Shown here: one piece after another, positions 8,330 to 17,770 of the stretch
How the letters are laid out: each line of letters starts with the position of its first letter
Position numbering within the stretch: position 1 is the stretch's first letter
DNA from: Mesorhizobium sp. PAMC28654
GTDB taxonomy: Bacteria > Pseudomonadota > Alphaproteobacteria > Rhizobiales > Rhizobiaceae
Reading direction: 5' to 3'
Length of the DNA: 64,000 bases
Assembly: GCF_020616515.1 (NCBI RefSeq)
Contig: NZ_CP085135.1
Location: 3,968,001-4,032,000 of the forward strand
Translations under genes and position numbers: made by a program
Notes under the pieces: generated by a model
Databases searched by the model: none
Seen by the model: only the letters and a program-made list of their open reading frames with translations
Told to the model about the DNA's origin: nothing

Positions 8330-10923
8330 TCAGATCAACCCGGAATCACGCGCGGCCGCCGTGGCCTGGCCGCGAGAGCCGGCGTCCAGCTTGCCCAGCA
8401 CCGCCGAGACATGGTGGTCGACGGTCTTCGGCGAAATGGTGAGATGCTCGGCAATCCGCTTGTTGGAGAAGCCACGCTCGATCAGCTGCAGCACTTCCAT
8501 CTGCCGCTGGGTCAGGCCGGCGCTGTTGGCGCGTGTGGTGCGGCGCGGCCCCCGCGCGATGTGGTTGACGCCGTTTCGCCGCATGATGTCGCGCACATGG
8601 CTCGCGACCGGCCGGGCGCCGAGGGTCTCGAAAATCTCCAGCGCCAGGCGTTGCGCCGCCTCGTCGCCCTGGGCGAGCGCGAGTGCCCGTTCGTAAGGCG
8701 CGTCGAGATCGGCCCAGATCGCGGCGGCCCCTCGCCAGTCTCCATGAAGAAGCATCCGGTAGGGCGCGGCCATGCCCGCCGTGTCGCCCGGGTCGATATC
8801 GGGAACCAGCAGTTGCCGCCAGCTGGCCAGCTCGGCGAAGACCGCTCGTGTCGGAGAGAGGGTTTCGGCAAGATCGATCAGCCGCAGCGCCTCATTTTTT
8901 TGCGCCTCGCCCAGCCATGCCTGCTCGGCGACGACGGCGGCATAGGGCAACAGCCGCTGCAGTTCGGCTCCCCTTTCCAGAAACCGCATCATTTCGCCGA
9001 GAAGCGGATCGACCGATGGATCGCCGTGCCGCAGCCGCAGTTTCACCAGGGCCACCAGGGCGGGATAGCGCACCAGGGCCGTTGCCTGGTCATTGCCAAG
9101 GACATCCAGCGCCTCGGCGGCCGCCTCGTCCCAGCGTCCCCAGCGCAGCAGCAACTGCGCACGCACGCCGCGCATGTAATCGCGCCATGTCGCCAGGTCG
9201 TTCTCGACGCAATAGTCGATGCCGCGATCCAGAAAGGACTGAGCCTCGGCATAGCACAGCTGGTTCATGCCGCCGCAGGCGCAGTTGGTGAAGGCGCGCG
9301 CCGCATGTTCCTGGAAATTTTCCGCGAGCGCGATTTCGAGGCTGCGGCCCAGATGCCGTCGGCTGCTGGCCAGGTCCAGCCATTGCTCGGCGGCGCCGAC
9401 ATTGTTGAGCGCGTGGCAGACGACATCAGGCCGGTCCAGCTGCTCGGCGAGCTCGATCGCCCTTGCGCCCAGCGACAAGGTCTCGTCGAGCCTTTCCGCC
9501 AGCATCGCCAGCTGCGAAAGGTTCGAATAGGCCATGGCAAGTTCGGCGCTGGCGGGGACGGTCTCCAGCAACGCGACTGCCTGGGCGCCGAACAGGTCGG
9601 CTGCCTGTCGGTCGCCCAGCAGATAGGCGAAGCGCGATAGCCACCTGAGGCTGTCGCCTTCCTTCAGCGTGTTGCCCAGCGCCTGTTGCAGCACACGCGC
9701 CTGTTGCTGCGCCTTGATGGCCTCATCGATGCGCGCGATCAAATGGCATTCGAAGGCATGCTGCTCGTAAAGTCCGGCGCGCTCGTCCATCGGCAAGGTG
9801 TCGGCCTGGCGCAAGGCGACCTCGTAGTAGCCGGCGGCGTCGCGATGCGCGCCGACGCGGGGGCCTCGCGTGCGGCGACCGGCGCGAACTGGCGCACCGC
9901 CTCCAGATTGTGCGCCTCCACCGCATGATGCACCAGGCGCGCGGTGGCCACGCCGCCGTTTTCAAGCAGCGCCGACAAAGCGCGCTGGTTGAATTCGCGC
10001 CTGTGGCTTGTCGCCAGCATCGTCTCGATGGCGCGACGGGCGATCTCGTGGCGAAACGCATAGGCGTCGCCCAGATCCTCCAGCAGCCCGTTCGAAACGC
10101 ATTCCGCGAGCTGGCCGGCACTGGCCACGCCGCACAGCCCCTGCAGGGCCCACGCGTCGGCTCGCCTCGGGAATACCGAGACGGCATCGAGCATCGAGCG
10201 GGCGCCGGCGGACAGGCGTTCGGCCCGCGCGACCACGGCATCGCGCACGCTGGCCGGCAGCGCCGTTTCGCTTTCGGCGCTCAACAGTTCGGTGACGAAG
10301 AAGGCGTTGCCGGCCGTTGCCCGGTAGATGGCATCGCCATCGCGGCCGGCGGCATTGGCAAGCGAGAGCACCGCCGCCTCGCTCAACAGCGGCACATCGA
10401 TGCGGGCGATGCTCGCGGCCGGAATTTCGCCGAGCGCGCGGCGCACGCGCATCTGTCCTTCGCTGCGGTCGGTGCGCGCCGTCAGAAGCAAAAGGATGTG
10501 GGTGTTGGCGATGCGCCGGCCGAGAAAGCGGACGAAGTCCAGCGTCGCGTCATCGGCCCAATGCAGGTCCTCGATCACCAGCAGGGTTGGCTGCGCCCTT
10601 GTCTCGAAGACGTCGAGCGCGTCGGAGAACAAGGGCAGCCTTTGTCCCTGTCGGGCGTCGATCGCCCGCGGCATGGCCCATTGCGCCTCGCGGGCGAGAT
10701 CGTAGAGCGGCCCAAGGGGATCGGGGATCGACAGGTCCTCGCAGGCACTGCGCAATATGCGCGCATCGTTGGCGGTTCCGGCGATGAAAGCCTCGACAAG
10801 CGCCGACTTGCCGGCTCCCGCCTCTCCAACCAGCGCCACGACGTGGCCGCGGCCGCTCGCCGCCTCCGCCATCAGGCCGTCCAGCTGCTCCAGCTGTGTC
10901 TGCCGTTCCAGAAGCATCGTCAC
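8330..10923 (-). pseudogene. LuxR-family ATPase (LAL/MalT-type) regulator split by a frameshift
   Basis: Two adjacent reading frames make one regulator. The upstream part (10923 down to about 9860) has Walker A GEAGAGKS (about residues 33-40) and Walker B-like LLVIEDLHWADD. The downstream part (to 8330) is a helical, TPR-like region ending in a LuxR HTH with LTQRQMEVLQLIERGFSNKR. The frame changes at a run of five G on the + strand (9859-9863). Adding one base there gives a continuous 864-residue protein reading EAPRVGAHRDAAGYYEV across the junction. As it stands the ATPase part would be made without its DNA-binding domain. A sequencing error is as likely as a true mutation. The gene is divergent from the small genes at 11.1 kb, a plausible target. 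Confidence 0.75.
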
Positions 10924-11019
10924 TCGCTCACAGGGATCAGTCCAGCGATCTCGCCATGTCCGCCAGGATAGATCGGGTCGGTATCTGCTTTGTGGCTCCC
11001 AGCATCAAACGTTGCAAAC

Positions 11020-11049
11020 ATGGGGAATCGTCCCGCCAAATATGGGGAA
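11020..11049. promoter_or_regulatory. Direct repeat ATGGGGAA in a divergent promoter
   Basis: ATGGGGAA occurs at 11020-11027 and 11042-11049, exactly 22 bp (about two helical turns) apart, between the LuxR-type regulator gene and the DUF4242 gene. It is a possible activator site; no family is implied by the motif itself. Confidence 0.4.
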
Positions 11050-11136
11050 AGGCTCCGATGCGCGCCGTTTGCGAGCGTGATCTTTGTCCAGCCGCGCTCG
11101 GATCGAGCGTGAATCAATGGAAAAAGGAAGATACCC

Positions 11137-11409
11137 ATGCCCCGTTACATAGTCGAACGCACATTTCCGGACGGCCTCAACGTGCCGATGAACGATGCCG
11201 GCGCCAATGCGTTGGGCGGCGTCATCATGCGCAATGCCGAGAAAGGCGTGACCTGGGTCCGATCCTACGTGTCGCCCGACAAGAAGCACAGCTTCTGCAT
11301 CTACGATGCGCCATCCCCCGAAGCCATTCGCAGCACCGCCCAGAAGAATTCGCTGCCTGTCGACAAGGTCACGGAGGTGCGGGTCCTTGACCCTTACTTT
11401 TATCGTTGA
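11137..11409 (+). CDS. DUF4242 domain protein
   Basis: A 90-residue cytosolic protein: MPRYIVERTFPDGLNVP at the start, then VTWVRSYVSPDKKHSFCIY and a short C-terminal helix. This is the DUF4242 (SCO4226-like, ferredoxin-like alpha/beta) family; the Streptomyces member was reported to bind nickel, but function is not established for most. AAGGAAG lies 7 bp upstream of the ATG. It is divergent from the LuxR-type ATPase regulator and precedes two small genes, and might form their target unit. Confidence 0.8.
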   Translation: MPRYIVERTFPDGLNVPMNDAGANALGGVIMRNAEKGVTWVRSYVSPDKKHSFCIYDAPSPEAIRSTAQKNSLPVDKVTEVRVLDPYFYR

Positions 11410-11452
11410 TCGCACCGATGAGCATCGGCTTGCCGTTCGCATCGATCGCGAC

Positions 11453-11686
11453 ATGCCTGATGACGCGGACAACCGCGAGGTCCTGCCGGCTTCGAGAACG
11501 GTCGGGCGAGGCACGGTACTGGGCCGGGGCCTCCGGCGGTTCGCCTCGCTGCTGCTTTCGCCCTTGCGCGAAAGGCGGCGGCGGTTGCCTCCGCAGGACG
11601 ATTTTCTGAGGCGGGACATCGGGCTGCCGGAACGGGAAACGCGGCGCGACACCTGGGAATACTGGAACTACCTGGATTTCCATTGA
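11453..11686 (+). CDS. Small DUF1127-like protein with aromatic tail
   Basis: About 77 residues. The middle is very Arg-rich and carries LPPQDDFLRRDIGLP, which resembles the C-terminal DUF1127 (YjiS) signature (LSDRxLRDIGL). It ends in an unusual aromatic tail, TWEYWNYLDFH. I have no clear start: ATG 11453 lacks a good Shine-Dalgarno, and the frame is open further upstream into the DUF4242 gene. The match to DUF1127 is by eye and the reality of the gene is moderately supported. Confidence 0.45.
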   Translation: MPDDADNREVLPASRTVGRGTVLGRGLRRFASLLLSPLRERRRRLPPQDDFLRRDIGLPERETRRDTWEYWNYLDFH

Positions 11687-11754
11687 TCCGAAAGCGCACG
11701 GGCGGCTTCGAAAGCGGGACCGGCCGTGCATCCTCAACAACGAATGGAGACATC

Positions 11755-12258
11755 ATGAACATCACGCTTTGGGGCAGGCACCTGGCCGTGCTGTCCATCC
11801 TGTGCCTGTCCACCGCCGCCCATGCGGCCGGGACGAATGCGCTGGCCGAAAAGGTGCACGCCGCCAACAGCCGCTTCGAAAACGTGGCGGCGGCTGTCGC
11901 CGAAGGCTATGCGCCGATCCCCTGCGCCAGCGGCATCATGGGCGGCGCCATGGGCATCCACTATGTCAACGCGGCCTATCTGAAGGACGATGCGATCAAT
12001 CTCGCGAAGCCGCAGGCCGTCATGTACGAGCCGATGGCCGACGGAAAGCTCAAGCTGGTGGCGGTCGAGTACATCACCTCGAAGGGACCGGCGTCGCTTG
12101 AAGGGCAGCTGTTCAACTTCGACAGCGCGCCGAACCGCTATGGCCTCGGCCCGTTCTACGAGCTGCATGTCTGGGCCTGGAAACAGAACCCGACCGGCAC
12201 CTTCGCCGACATGAACCCGAACGTGTCGTGCGATGCGATGAAGGCCGACGGCAAATAG
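11755..12258 (+). CDS. Conserved secreted hypothetical protein
   Basis: A 167-residue protein with a clear Sec signal peptide (hydrophobic LAVLSILCLSTAAHA, cleavage after AHA about residue 24). The mature part contains YAPIPCASGIMGGAMG and ends with two regions rich in Trp/Asn (HVWAWKQNP, MNPNVSCDAM). The two mature cysteines could form a disulfide in the periplasm. GGAGA precedes ATG 11755 with good spacing. I do not recognise a function. It stands downstream of two small genes and convergent to msrA. Confidence 0.75.
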   Translation: MNITLWGRHLAVLSILCLSTAAHAAGTNALAEKVHAANSRFENVAAAVAEGYAPIPCASGIMGGAMGIHYVNAAYLKDDAINLAKPQAVMYEPMADGKLKLVAVEYITSKGPASLEGQLFNFDSAPNRYGLGPFYELHVWAWKQNPTGTFADMNPNVSCDAMKADGK

Positions 12259-12362
12259 GCGGCCTTCACCTCGGGACCAATCGACATCCATCCTCTACCT
12301 GTCTGGGGCGGGTCGGATGCCGGTTGGTCCTGGGGTTCGTGTGCCCGTTCAGACCTGAAAAA

Positions 12363-13100
12363 TCAGTTCGAGGCCGACTGCACCAGGACCGGCTTTTCGC
12401 TGTAGAGCGCCGGGAACAGCTGCTTCAGGTTCGCCACCTTGGGCAGGTCATTGTAGACGATGTAGGGATAGGTCGGGTTCAGCGTCAGGAAATCCTGATG
12501 GTAGGCCTCGGCCGGATAGAAGGTCTTGCCCATCTCCAGCGTGGTCACGATCGGCTTCGAGAACACCTTGGCCTTGTCGAGCTGGGCGATGTAGCTTTCG
12601 GCGATGTTCTTCTGCGCGTCGTTCTCGGCGAAGATGGTCGAGCGGTACTGGGTGCCCTCGTCCGGGCCCTGATAATTCAGCTGCGTGGGATTGTGGGCGA
12701 CCGAGAAATAGACCTGCAGCAGCTGGCCATAGGTGACCTTGGACGGCTCGTAGGTGATCTCCACGGATTCGGCATGCCCGGTCCGGCCGGTGCCGACCGT
12801 TTCGTAGACAGCCGTGTCCTTCTTGCCGCCGGTGTAACCCGAAACGGCGTTTGTCACACCCTTGACGTGCTGGAACACTCCCTGCACGCCCCAGAAACAG
12901 CCGCCGGCGAAGATCGCCGTTTCGGTGCCGCTGGCGGCCTTTTCGTCTATCGCCGGCGGCGGAATCACCACCGCATCCTCGGCTGAAACAGCCGGCGACT
13001 GCCAGAAGACGGCACCGGCCGCCGCCAGAGCGAGCGCGGCAAGCGCGCCCCTGGCGAAATTCAATGACTGTCTTGCGGCTGGTTTTTGAATGTCGGTCAT
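12363..13100 (-). CDS. msrA: Peptide methionine sulfoxide reductase MsrA, membrane-anchored or exported
   Basis: A 245-residue protein: the MsrA core starts with the catalytic GGCFWG (about residue 69) and continues with VSGYTGGKK, TGHAESVEI and AYHQDFL. MsrA reduces methionine-S-sulfoxide in proteins. The N-terminus has a hydrophobic segment (LAALALAAAGAVFW) ending near SPAVSAED, so the enzyme is probably periplasmic or anchored. AGGAG lies upstream of ATG 13100. The frame stays open further upstream through neighbouring genes, but the homologous protein begins here. Neighbours are other exported proteins (AMKP-repeat, DUF1223). Confidence 0.92.
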   Translation of the reverse strand: MTDIQKPAARQSLNFARGALAALALAAAGAVFWQSPAVSAEDAVVIPPPAIDEKAASGTETAIFAGGCFWGVQGVFQHVKGVTNAVSGYTGGKKDTAVYETVGTGRTGHAESVEITYEPSKVTYGQLLQVYFSVAHNPTQLNYQGPDEGTQYRSTIFAENDAQKNIAESYIAQLDKAKVFSKPIVTTLEMGKTFYPAEAYHQDFLTLNPTYPYIVYNDLPKVANLKQLFPALYSEKPVLVQSASN

Positions 13101-13201
13101 GGCTTGAGCTCCTGTGACGTCCATCGGACGAGACACTATTGGATAAGTTACGTGCGTGCGACGCACGAGTTGCGGCAGCGCGTCACTTTCACGTGCGTCC
13201 G

Positions 13202-13236
13202 ATATCCGGTCCCGGCCTGAAGCCGGGACCGGATAT
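13202..13236 (-). terminator. Perfect 15-bp hairpin after the AMKP-repeat gene
   Basis: ATATCCGGTCCCGGC (13202-13216) and its exact reverse complement (13222-13236) flank a 5-nt loop. It lies between the stop of the AMKP-repeat gene and msrA. No U-run follows on the minus strand, so it may act as a partial terminator or an mRNA-stabilising structure. Confidence 0.5.
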
Positions 13237-13252
13237 GGTCGCAGGGTCGGTT

Positions 13253-13522
13253 TCAGTTGGTATCCGTCGCCGGCTTCATGGCGTCGGTCGCGGGCTTCAT
13301 GGCATTCGAGGCCATCGGATCGGCCAGTTTCATCGCATCCGTGGCTGGCTTCATGGCGTTGGCCGCCGGCTTCATAGCGTCCGTGGCCGGCTTCATGGCA
13401 TTGGCGGCAGGCTTCATCGCATTGACGGTGTCGTCGGCGCGCGCGACGCCACCAGCAAACAGCGCCGTCGAGCACAGAGCGAGAGCGAGGGCCGGCAGTG
13501 TCAGGCGGGAAAGATTGGTCAT
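13253..13522 (-). CDS. Secreted AMKP heptapeptide-repeat protein
   Basis: An 89-residue protein: signal peptide (LTLPALALALCSTALFAGG, cleavage near ARA/DD, residue 30), then a mature part built almost wholly of seven copies of a 7-residue unit [N/D]AMKPA[A/T]. The fifth copy is degenerate (DAMKLAD) and is followed by a PMAS insert. There is no Cys and little hydrophobicity, so it is likely extended or disordered in the periplasm. It recalls the rhizobial pentapeptide MXKDX-repeat proteins but has a different repeat. AAGGAGACC precedes the ATG at good spacing, which supports a real gene. Function unknown. Confidence 0.72.
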   Translation of the reverse strand: MTNLSRLTLPALALALCSTALFAGGVARADDTVNAMKPAANAMKPATDAMKPAANAMKPATDAMKLADPMASNAMKPATDAMKPATDTN

Positions 13523-13635
13523 GGTGGTCTCCTTGAGGGTTGGTCGTTGGGGATAATGGCGCACCTTTCGGTGGCCGGGCGACCTGCGACGCCGCTCGCA
13601 CGGCGTTGCGCGGGTCTCTGCTGGAGTGGTGAACT

Positions 13636-14352
13636 CTAGTTGGTGGCGGCGGCGAGGATCGGCCCGCCGCCTGGCGACTGGACGAGCACGGCCGTGCTGA
13701 GGCCACCGGAAGCGGCGGGTAGCGACAGCGCCGTGGCATCGCCGGTCCAGCTGCCGAGCTTTTGCAGCGAATGGACGACATTGGCATGCGGCAAGGTGCG
13801 GCCGGTGTTTTCGCCGCGCGCCACAGGCACCTCGACGACGCCGCGTTGATAACGGACCAGCCAGACATCGGCCCGGCCGCCCGGCGCCGAGCCGGCGCCG
13901 ATATTGATCTTGCCGCCGTCCAGCGACAACGACGGGCCGCTGGTGCGACCACTCTTCGAAATCAGATGTTCGATCTCGCCGGGCCCGATGCCGACGACAT
14001 CGGCATGACCGTTGACAACCACTTGCGGCGTGAACGGACCATCATGGCCGAGCGGCGGCTCATAGGTGACCTGGCGCTGGGTGAATTCCTGCTTGCCGAA
14101 CGTGTCCTTCCAGCCGAGGTAATCCCAGTAGGTGACGTTGAACGACAGCGCCAGCACGCCCGGCTGGTCCTTGACCTTGATCAGATTGGCGTTGGCCGGC
14201 GGGCAGGACGAGCAGCCCTGACTGGTGAACAGTTCCACCACTGTGAGTGGCTGGGCGGTGGCCGTGCCGAGCGCGGAGAGCATGGACGTGGCGAGCGCGA
14301 GCGCGCCCGACAATGCGATGAACGTGCTGCGTTTGGCTGGTGATACCGACAT
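13636..14352 (-). CDS. DUF1223 secreted thioredoxin-like protein
   Basis: A 238-residue protein with a signal peptide (cleaved near TATAQ, residue 34). Next comes VVELFTSQGCSSCPPANANL, where a CxxC pair sits at the thioredoxin-fold active-site position; FTPQVVVNGHADVVG follows near residue 110. DUF1223 proteins are predicted periplasmic or outer-membrane-associated thioredoxin-like proteins without an assigned function. The neighbourhood (msrA, AMKP-repeat protein) suggests a role in envelope redox stress, which is inference. Confidence 0.85.
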   Translation of the reverse strand: MSVSPAKRSTFIALSGALALATSMLSALGTATAQPLTVVELFTSQGCSSCPPANANLIKVKDQPGVLALSFNVTYWDYLGWKDTFGKQEFTQRQVTYEPPLGHDGPFTPQVVVNGHADVVGIGPGEIEHLISKSGRTSGPSLSLDGGKINIGAGSAPGGRADVWLVRYQRGVVEVPVARGENTGRTLPHANVVHSLQKLGSWTGDATALSLPAASGGLSTAVLVQSPGGGPILAAATN

Positions 14353-14456
14353 TGGCGTGCTCCCGTGGGCGGCGCTCGGATGCGCCTGTCATATCCCCAC
14401 TTCGTCATCGCCATGGATTTCGTTACAACGCTCACCGGTTTGTGATCGGTGGCGCT

Positions 14457-14495
14457 GCTTCTTCCCTTCTCCCGCAAGGGGAGAGGGGAAGAAGC
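14457..14495 (-). terminator. Long hairpin downstream of the TadG-like gene
   Basis: Complementary arms of about 17 bases (GCTTCTTCCCTTCTCCC and its near complement) around a GCAA loop, immediately after the stop of the gene at 14506-15564. It resembles the palindromic intergenic repeats elsewhere in the window and could serve as a terminator. Confidence 0.45.
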
Positions 14496-14505
14496 TACCA
14501 CCACC

Positions 14506-15564
14506 TTACTGCGTCAGCACCGTCTGCGAGGGCCGCTGGTTGAAGTCGCACTTGCCTGTGACACTGTAGAAGAAGTCGGCATCCGTGATGGGCTCCGGCA
14601 CAGAGGAGCCACCATCTTCCCAGGCCTGGGTGCTCGACTGGCCGCAAGGCACCGCGGTGAAGATGTCGATGGCCTGGCCGAGCGGCATTTCGACAGCAGT
14701 CGTGTCGGTCGCGCCAATGAACAGGTAGTTCGACTTGGTTGGATCGTTCGACTTCAGGACCGTCGGGTTTCCCGAAGGAACATCCATCTCCAGGTAGAGG
14801 CTGTTCATCTGGCTGACATCGATCACCGCGCCGGTGCCGTTCGCCGGCGTGGTGGTGCAGGTGGTCAGGTAGTTCTTGCTGCCGCTCGTCCGTTCGATCG
14901 AACCGGCGGGGGCGTTGTTGAAATTCTTGACGGTGCTGGTCGAGCACACCTGCTGCTGGACCTGGGTCAGCTGGGTTCCGCTGACGGTGTAGACGGTGGT
15001 CGTGCCGTAGCCCTTGGGATCGCCGGCGCCATTATAGGTATAGCTGATCTGCATCAGCTTCTGCGCCGTGATCGCGCCGAACTGCGTGCCCCAGAGATAG
15101 ATGGTCTTGTTCCACCAGCCCGAGGCCTTGTCGATCTTGAAGGTGGCCTGCACCAGCGCCGGCGTCTTTGTCACCGACGATGTGACGCCGATCTGCACCG
15201 TCGAGATCTGAGCGATCTGCATGAAATCGGTCGGCATGGCATAACTGGCCGACGTGTTGGCGGTGGCGGTGCCGTCGGCGGCGACGGTGAAGCTGTTGAG
15301 CGTCACGGTGCCCTGTCCGCTGTTGGCCGTGAACTGGTCCTGCAACGACTGCTGTCGCGCCGCCGTGGTCGTCGTTGTCGGCAGCGTCATGATCCCCAGG
15401 GTTGCCGCGTCCAGCGCGCCCTGCATGTCGCCTTTGTCCGTGACCGCGGCGGTGTAATCCACCGACAGGCCAACGGCGGCGACCATCGGGATCATGCCGA
15501 TGGCGAATATCGGGATAAGCGAACCACTTCGGGACTTGAGAAACTTTCCTGCAAGCCGCAGCAT
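14506..15564 (-). CDS. TadE/TadG-like pilus-assembly protein
   Basis: A 352-residue protein whose N-terminus has one membrane segment (SLIPIFAIGMIPMVAAVGLS) followed by VDYTAAVTDKGDMQGALDAA, the hallmark of TadE/TadG pseudopilin-like proteins of Flp (tight adherence) pili. The rest is Ser/Thr-rich and probably periplasmic; four cysteines (VCSTST, TTCTTT, VPCGQS, GKCDF) could make disulfides. ATG 15564 is chosen because GGGGG lies 6 bp upstream; a TTG at 15579 is possible. No other tad genes are adjacent, so it is an orphan. Confidence 0.8.
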   Translation of the reverse strand: MLRLAGKFLKSRSGSLIPIFAIGMIPMVAAVGLSVDYTAAVTDKGDMQGALDAATLGIMTLPTTTTTAARQQSLQDQFTANSGQGTVTLNSFTVAADGTATANTSASYAMPTDFMQIAQISTVQIGVTSSVTKTPALVQATFKIDKASGWWNKTIYLWGTQFGAITAQKLMQISYTYNGAGDPKGYGTTTVYTVSGTQLTQVQQQVCSTSTVKNFNNAPAGSIERTSGSKNYLTTCTTTPANGTGAVIDVSQMNSLYLEMDVPSGNPTVLKSNDPTKSNYLFIGATDTTAVEMPLGQAIDIFTAVPCGQSSTQAWEDGGSSVPEPITDADFFYSVTGKCDFNQRPSQTVLTQ

Positions 15565-15736
15565 TTTTGACCCCCGCAAATCGGAATATGCTGTTCGGCT
15601 AACATGCAGGTCACAAATTATGCTCTAACGCGGTTGGTTAAATTTTAGCGATTGGCGCTGAAACCATTGCGACAGCAGGCAAGCGGCCATGCCGCGCGGC
15701 TTGCCGATGCACCTTGCCCCTGCTAAAGCGCGCGAC

Positions 15737-17542
15737 ATGAGCACGCCCCTCGACCACATCCGCAATTTCTCCATCGTCGCCCATATCGACCATGGCAAGT
15801 CCACGCTCGCCGACCGCCTGATCCAGCTGACCGGAGGGCTGGAGCTGCGCGACATGAAGGAGCAGGTGCTGGACTCGATGGACATCGAGCGCGAGCGCGG
15901 CATCACCATCAAGGCGCAGACGGTGCGGCTGAAGTACCACGCCAACAATGGCGAGGACTATATCCTCAACCTGATCGACACGCCCGGCCATGTCGACTTC
16001 GCCTATGAAGTGTCGCGCTCACTGGCCGCCTGCGAAGGTTCGCTGCTGGTGGTCGACGCTTCCCAGGGCGTCGAGGCGCAGACGCTGGCCAATGTCTACC
16101 AGGCCATAGACAACAACCACGAGATCGTCGTGGTGCTGAACAAGGTCGACCTGCCGGCCGCCGAGCCCGAGCGCATCCGCGAGCAGGTCGAGGAAGTCAT
16201 CGGCATCGACGCCTCCCACGCCGTGCTGATCTCGGCCAAGACCGGTCTTGGCATTCCCGATGTGCTGGAAGCCATCGTCAACCAGTTGCCGCCGCCGCGC
16301 GAGGGCGACGCGACCGCACCGCTGAAAGCGATGCTGGTCGACAGCTGGTACGACGCCTATCTGGGCGTCATCGTTCTGGTGCGCATCATCGATGGCGTGC
16401 TGAAGAAGGGCCAGACCATCCGCATGATGGGCACCGGCGCAAAACATCTGGTGGAACGCACCGGCGTGTTCACGCCCGCCCGCATCAATGTCGACGAGCT
16501 TGGCCCCGGCGAGTTCGGCTTCTTCACCGGCTCGATCAAGGAAGTGGCCGACACACGCGTCGGCGACACCATCACCGAGGACAAGCGCTCCACCGCGCAT
16601 GCCCTGCCCGGCTTCAAGCCGGCGCAGCCGGTGGTGTTCTGCGGCCTGTTCCCGGTCGACGCCGCCGATTTCGAGGATCTGCGCGCCGCCGTCGGCAAGC
16701 TGCGCCTCAACGACGCTTCCTTCTCCTATGAAATGGAAACCAGTGCCGCGCTCGGCTTTGGCTATCGCTGCGGATTCCTGGGCCTGCTGCATCTCGAAAT
16801 CATCCAGGAGCGGCTGGAGCGCGAGTTCAACCTCGACCTGATCGCCACGGCACCTTCCGTCGTCTACCGGCTGCTGCTCACCGACGGCTCGATGAAGGAA
16901 CTGCACAACCCCGCCGATATGCCCGACGTGGTGAAAATCTCGGCGATCGAGGAGCCGTGGATCCGCGCCACCATCCTGACGCCCGACGACTATCTCGGCG
17001 GCATCCTGAAACTCTGCCAGGACCGGCGCGGCATCCAGGCCGACCTGTCCTATGTCGGCAAGCGCGCCATGCTGATCTACGATCTGCCGCTCAATGAAGT
17101 CGTCTTCGATTTTTACGACCGGCTGAAGTCGATCTCCAAGGGCTACGCTTCCTTCGACTACCATTTGACCGACTACAAGGAAGGCGACTTGGTGAAGATG
17201 TCGATCCTGGTCAATGAAGAGCCGGTCGACGCGCTGTCCATGCTGGTGCACCGCACGGCGGCGGAAAAGCGCGGACGGCAGATGTGCGAGAAGCTGAAGG
17301 AGCTGATCCCGAACCATCTGTTCAAGATCCCGATCCAGGCCGCCATCGGCGGCAAGGTCATAGCGCGCGAAACCATCTCCGCGCTGCGCAAGGACGTGAC
17401 CGCCAAGTGCTATGGCGGCGACGTGAGCCGTAAGCGCAAGCTGCTGGACAAGCAGAAAGAAGGCAAGAAGCGGATGCGCCAGTTCGGCAAGGTGGATATC
17501 CCGCAGGAGGCGTTTATCCAGGCGCTGAAGATGGGGGACTAA
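15737..17542 (+). CDS. lepA: Elongation factor 4 (LepA), back-translocating GTPase
   Basis: A 601-residue translational GTPase, the usual length for EF4. G1 is AHIDHGKST (about residues 14-22), with DTPGHVDF and NKVDLP further on, then EF-G-like domains and the LepA C-terminal domain rich in Lys ([20 protein letters not shown]). It acts on stalled ribosomes. ATG 15737 matches family N-termini ([20 protein letters not shown]). The long frame on the opposite strand is an artefact. Three hairpins follow the stop. Confidence 0.97.
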   Translation: MSTPLDHIRNFSIVAHIDHGKSTLADRLIQLTGGLELRDMKEQVLDSMDIERERGITIKAQTVRLKYHANNGEDYILNLIDTPGHVDFAYEVSRSLAACEGSLLVVDASQGVEAQTLANVYQAIDNNHEIVVVLNKVDLPAAEPERIREQVEEVIGIDASHAVLISAKTGLGIPDVLEAIVNQLPPPREGDATAPLKAMLVDSWYDAYLGVIVLVRIIDGVLKKGQTIRMMGTGAKHLVERTGVFTPARINVDELGPGEFGFFTGSIKEVADTRVGDTITEDKRSTAHALPGFKPAQPVVFCGLFPVDAADFEDLRAAVGKLRLNDASFSYEMETSAALGFGYRCGFLGLLHLEIIQERLEREFNLDLIATAPSVVYRLLLTDGSMKELHNPADMPDVVKISAIEEPWIRATILTPDDYLGGILKLCQDRRGIQADLSYVGKRAMLIYDLPLNEVVFDFYDRLKSISKGYASFDYHLTDYKEGDLVKMSILVNEEPVDALSMLVHRTAAEKRGRQMCEKLKELIPNHLFKIPIQAAIGGKVIARETISALRKDVTAKCYGGDVSRKRKLLDKQKEGKKRMRQFGKVDIPQEAFIQALKMGD

Positions 17543-17545
17543 GCG

Positions 17546-17625
17546 GTCCGGCCTTCGGCCGGACGCATCGACCCGGTGGGTCGATGCGAGCGCAAGTCCG
17601 GGTGGGAGCTGCCGAAGGCAGCGGG
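17546..17625. terminator. Three consecutive hairpins downstream of lepA
   Basis: Back-to-back inverted repeats: GTCCGGCC/GGCCGGAC with a TTC loop (17546-17564), GCATCGACCC/GGGTCGATGC with a GGT loop (17565-17587), then a nested structure around 17595-17635 (CTGCC/GGCAG inside CCGGGTGGG/CCCACCCCGG). No clear U-run follows. They would strongly fold the lepA 3' end. Confidence 0.55.
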
Positions 17626-17770
17626 CCCCACCCCGGGGGTTGCGGCAGTGCGGGGACCCAGCAGGCGCAACTAAGCAGTACGGTGGAAACTAGATTCAGT
17701 CTGATCTGGCGGTGTCTTGAGCAAGCGCCACAACGCCTCGTCGCCCTTTTTTGTCTGGGAGCTTTCGGTC

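Noticed and set aside
12363..13952. A 529-codon frame reading through msrA and the AMKP-repeat region
   Set aside because: Only the last 245 codons are MsrA; the rest is out of frame with the AMKP-repeat and DUF1223 genes.
16019..17317. A 432-codon frame opposite lepA
   Set aside because: High-GC antisense shadow rich in His/Gln/Asp with no family features.
17580..17660. Possible tRNA-like fold after lepA
   Set aside because: Strong hairpins but no cloverleaf, T-loop or anticodon arm.
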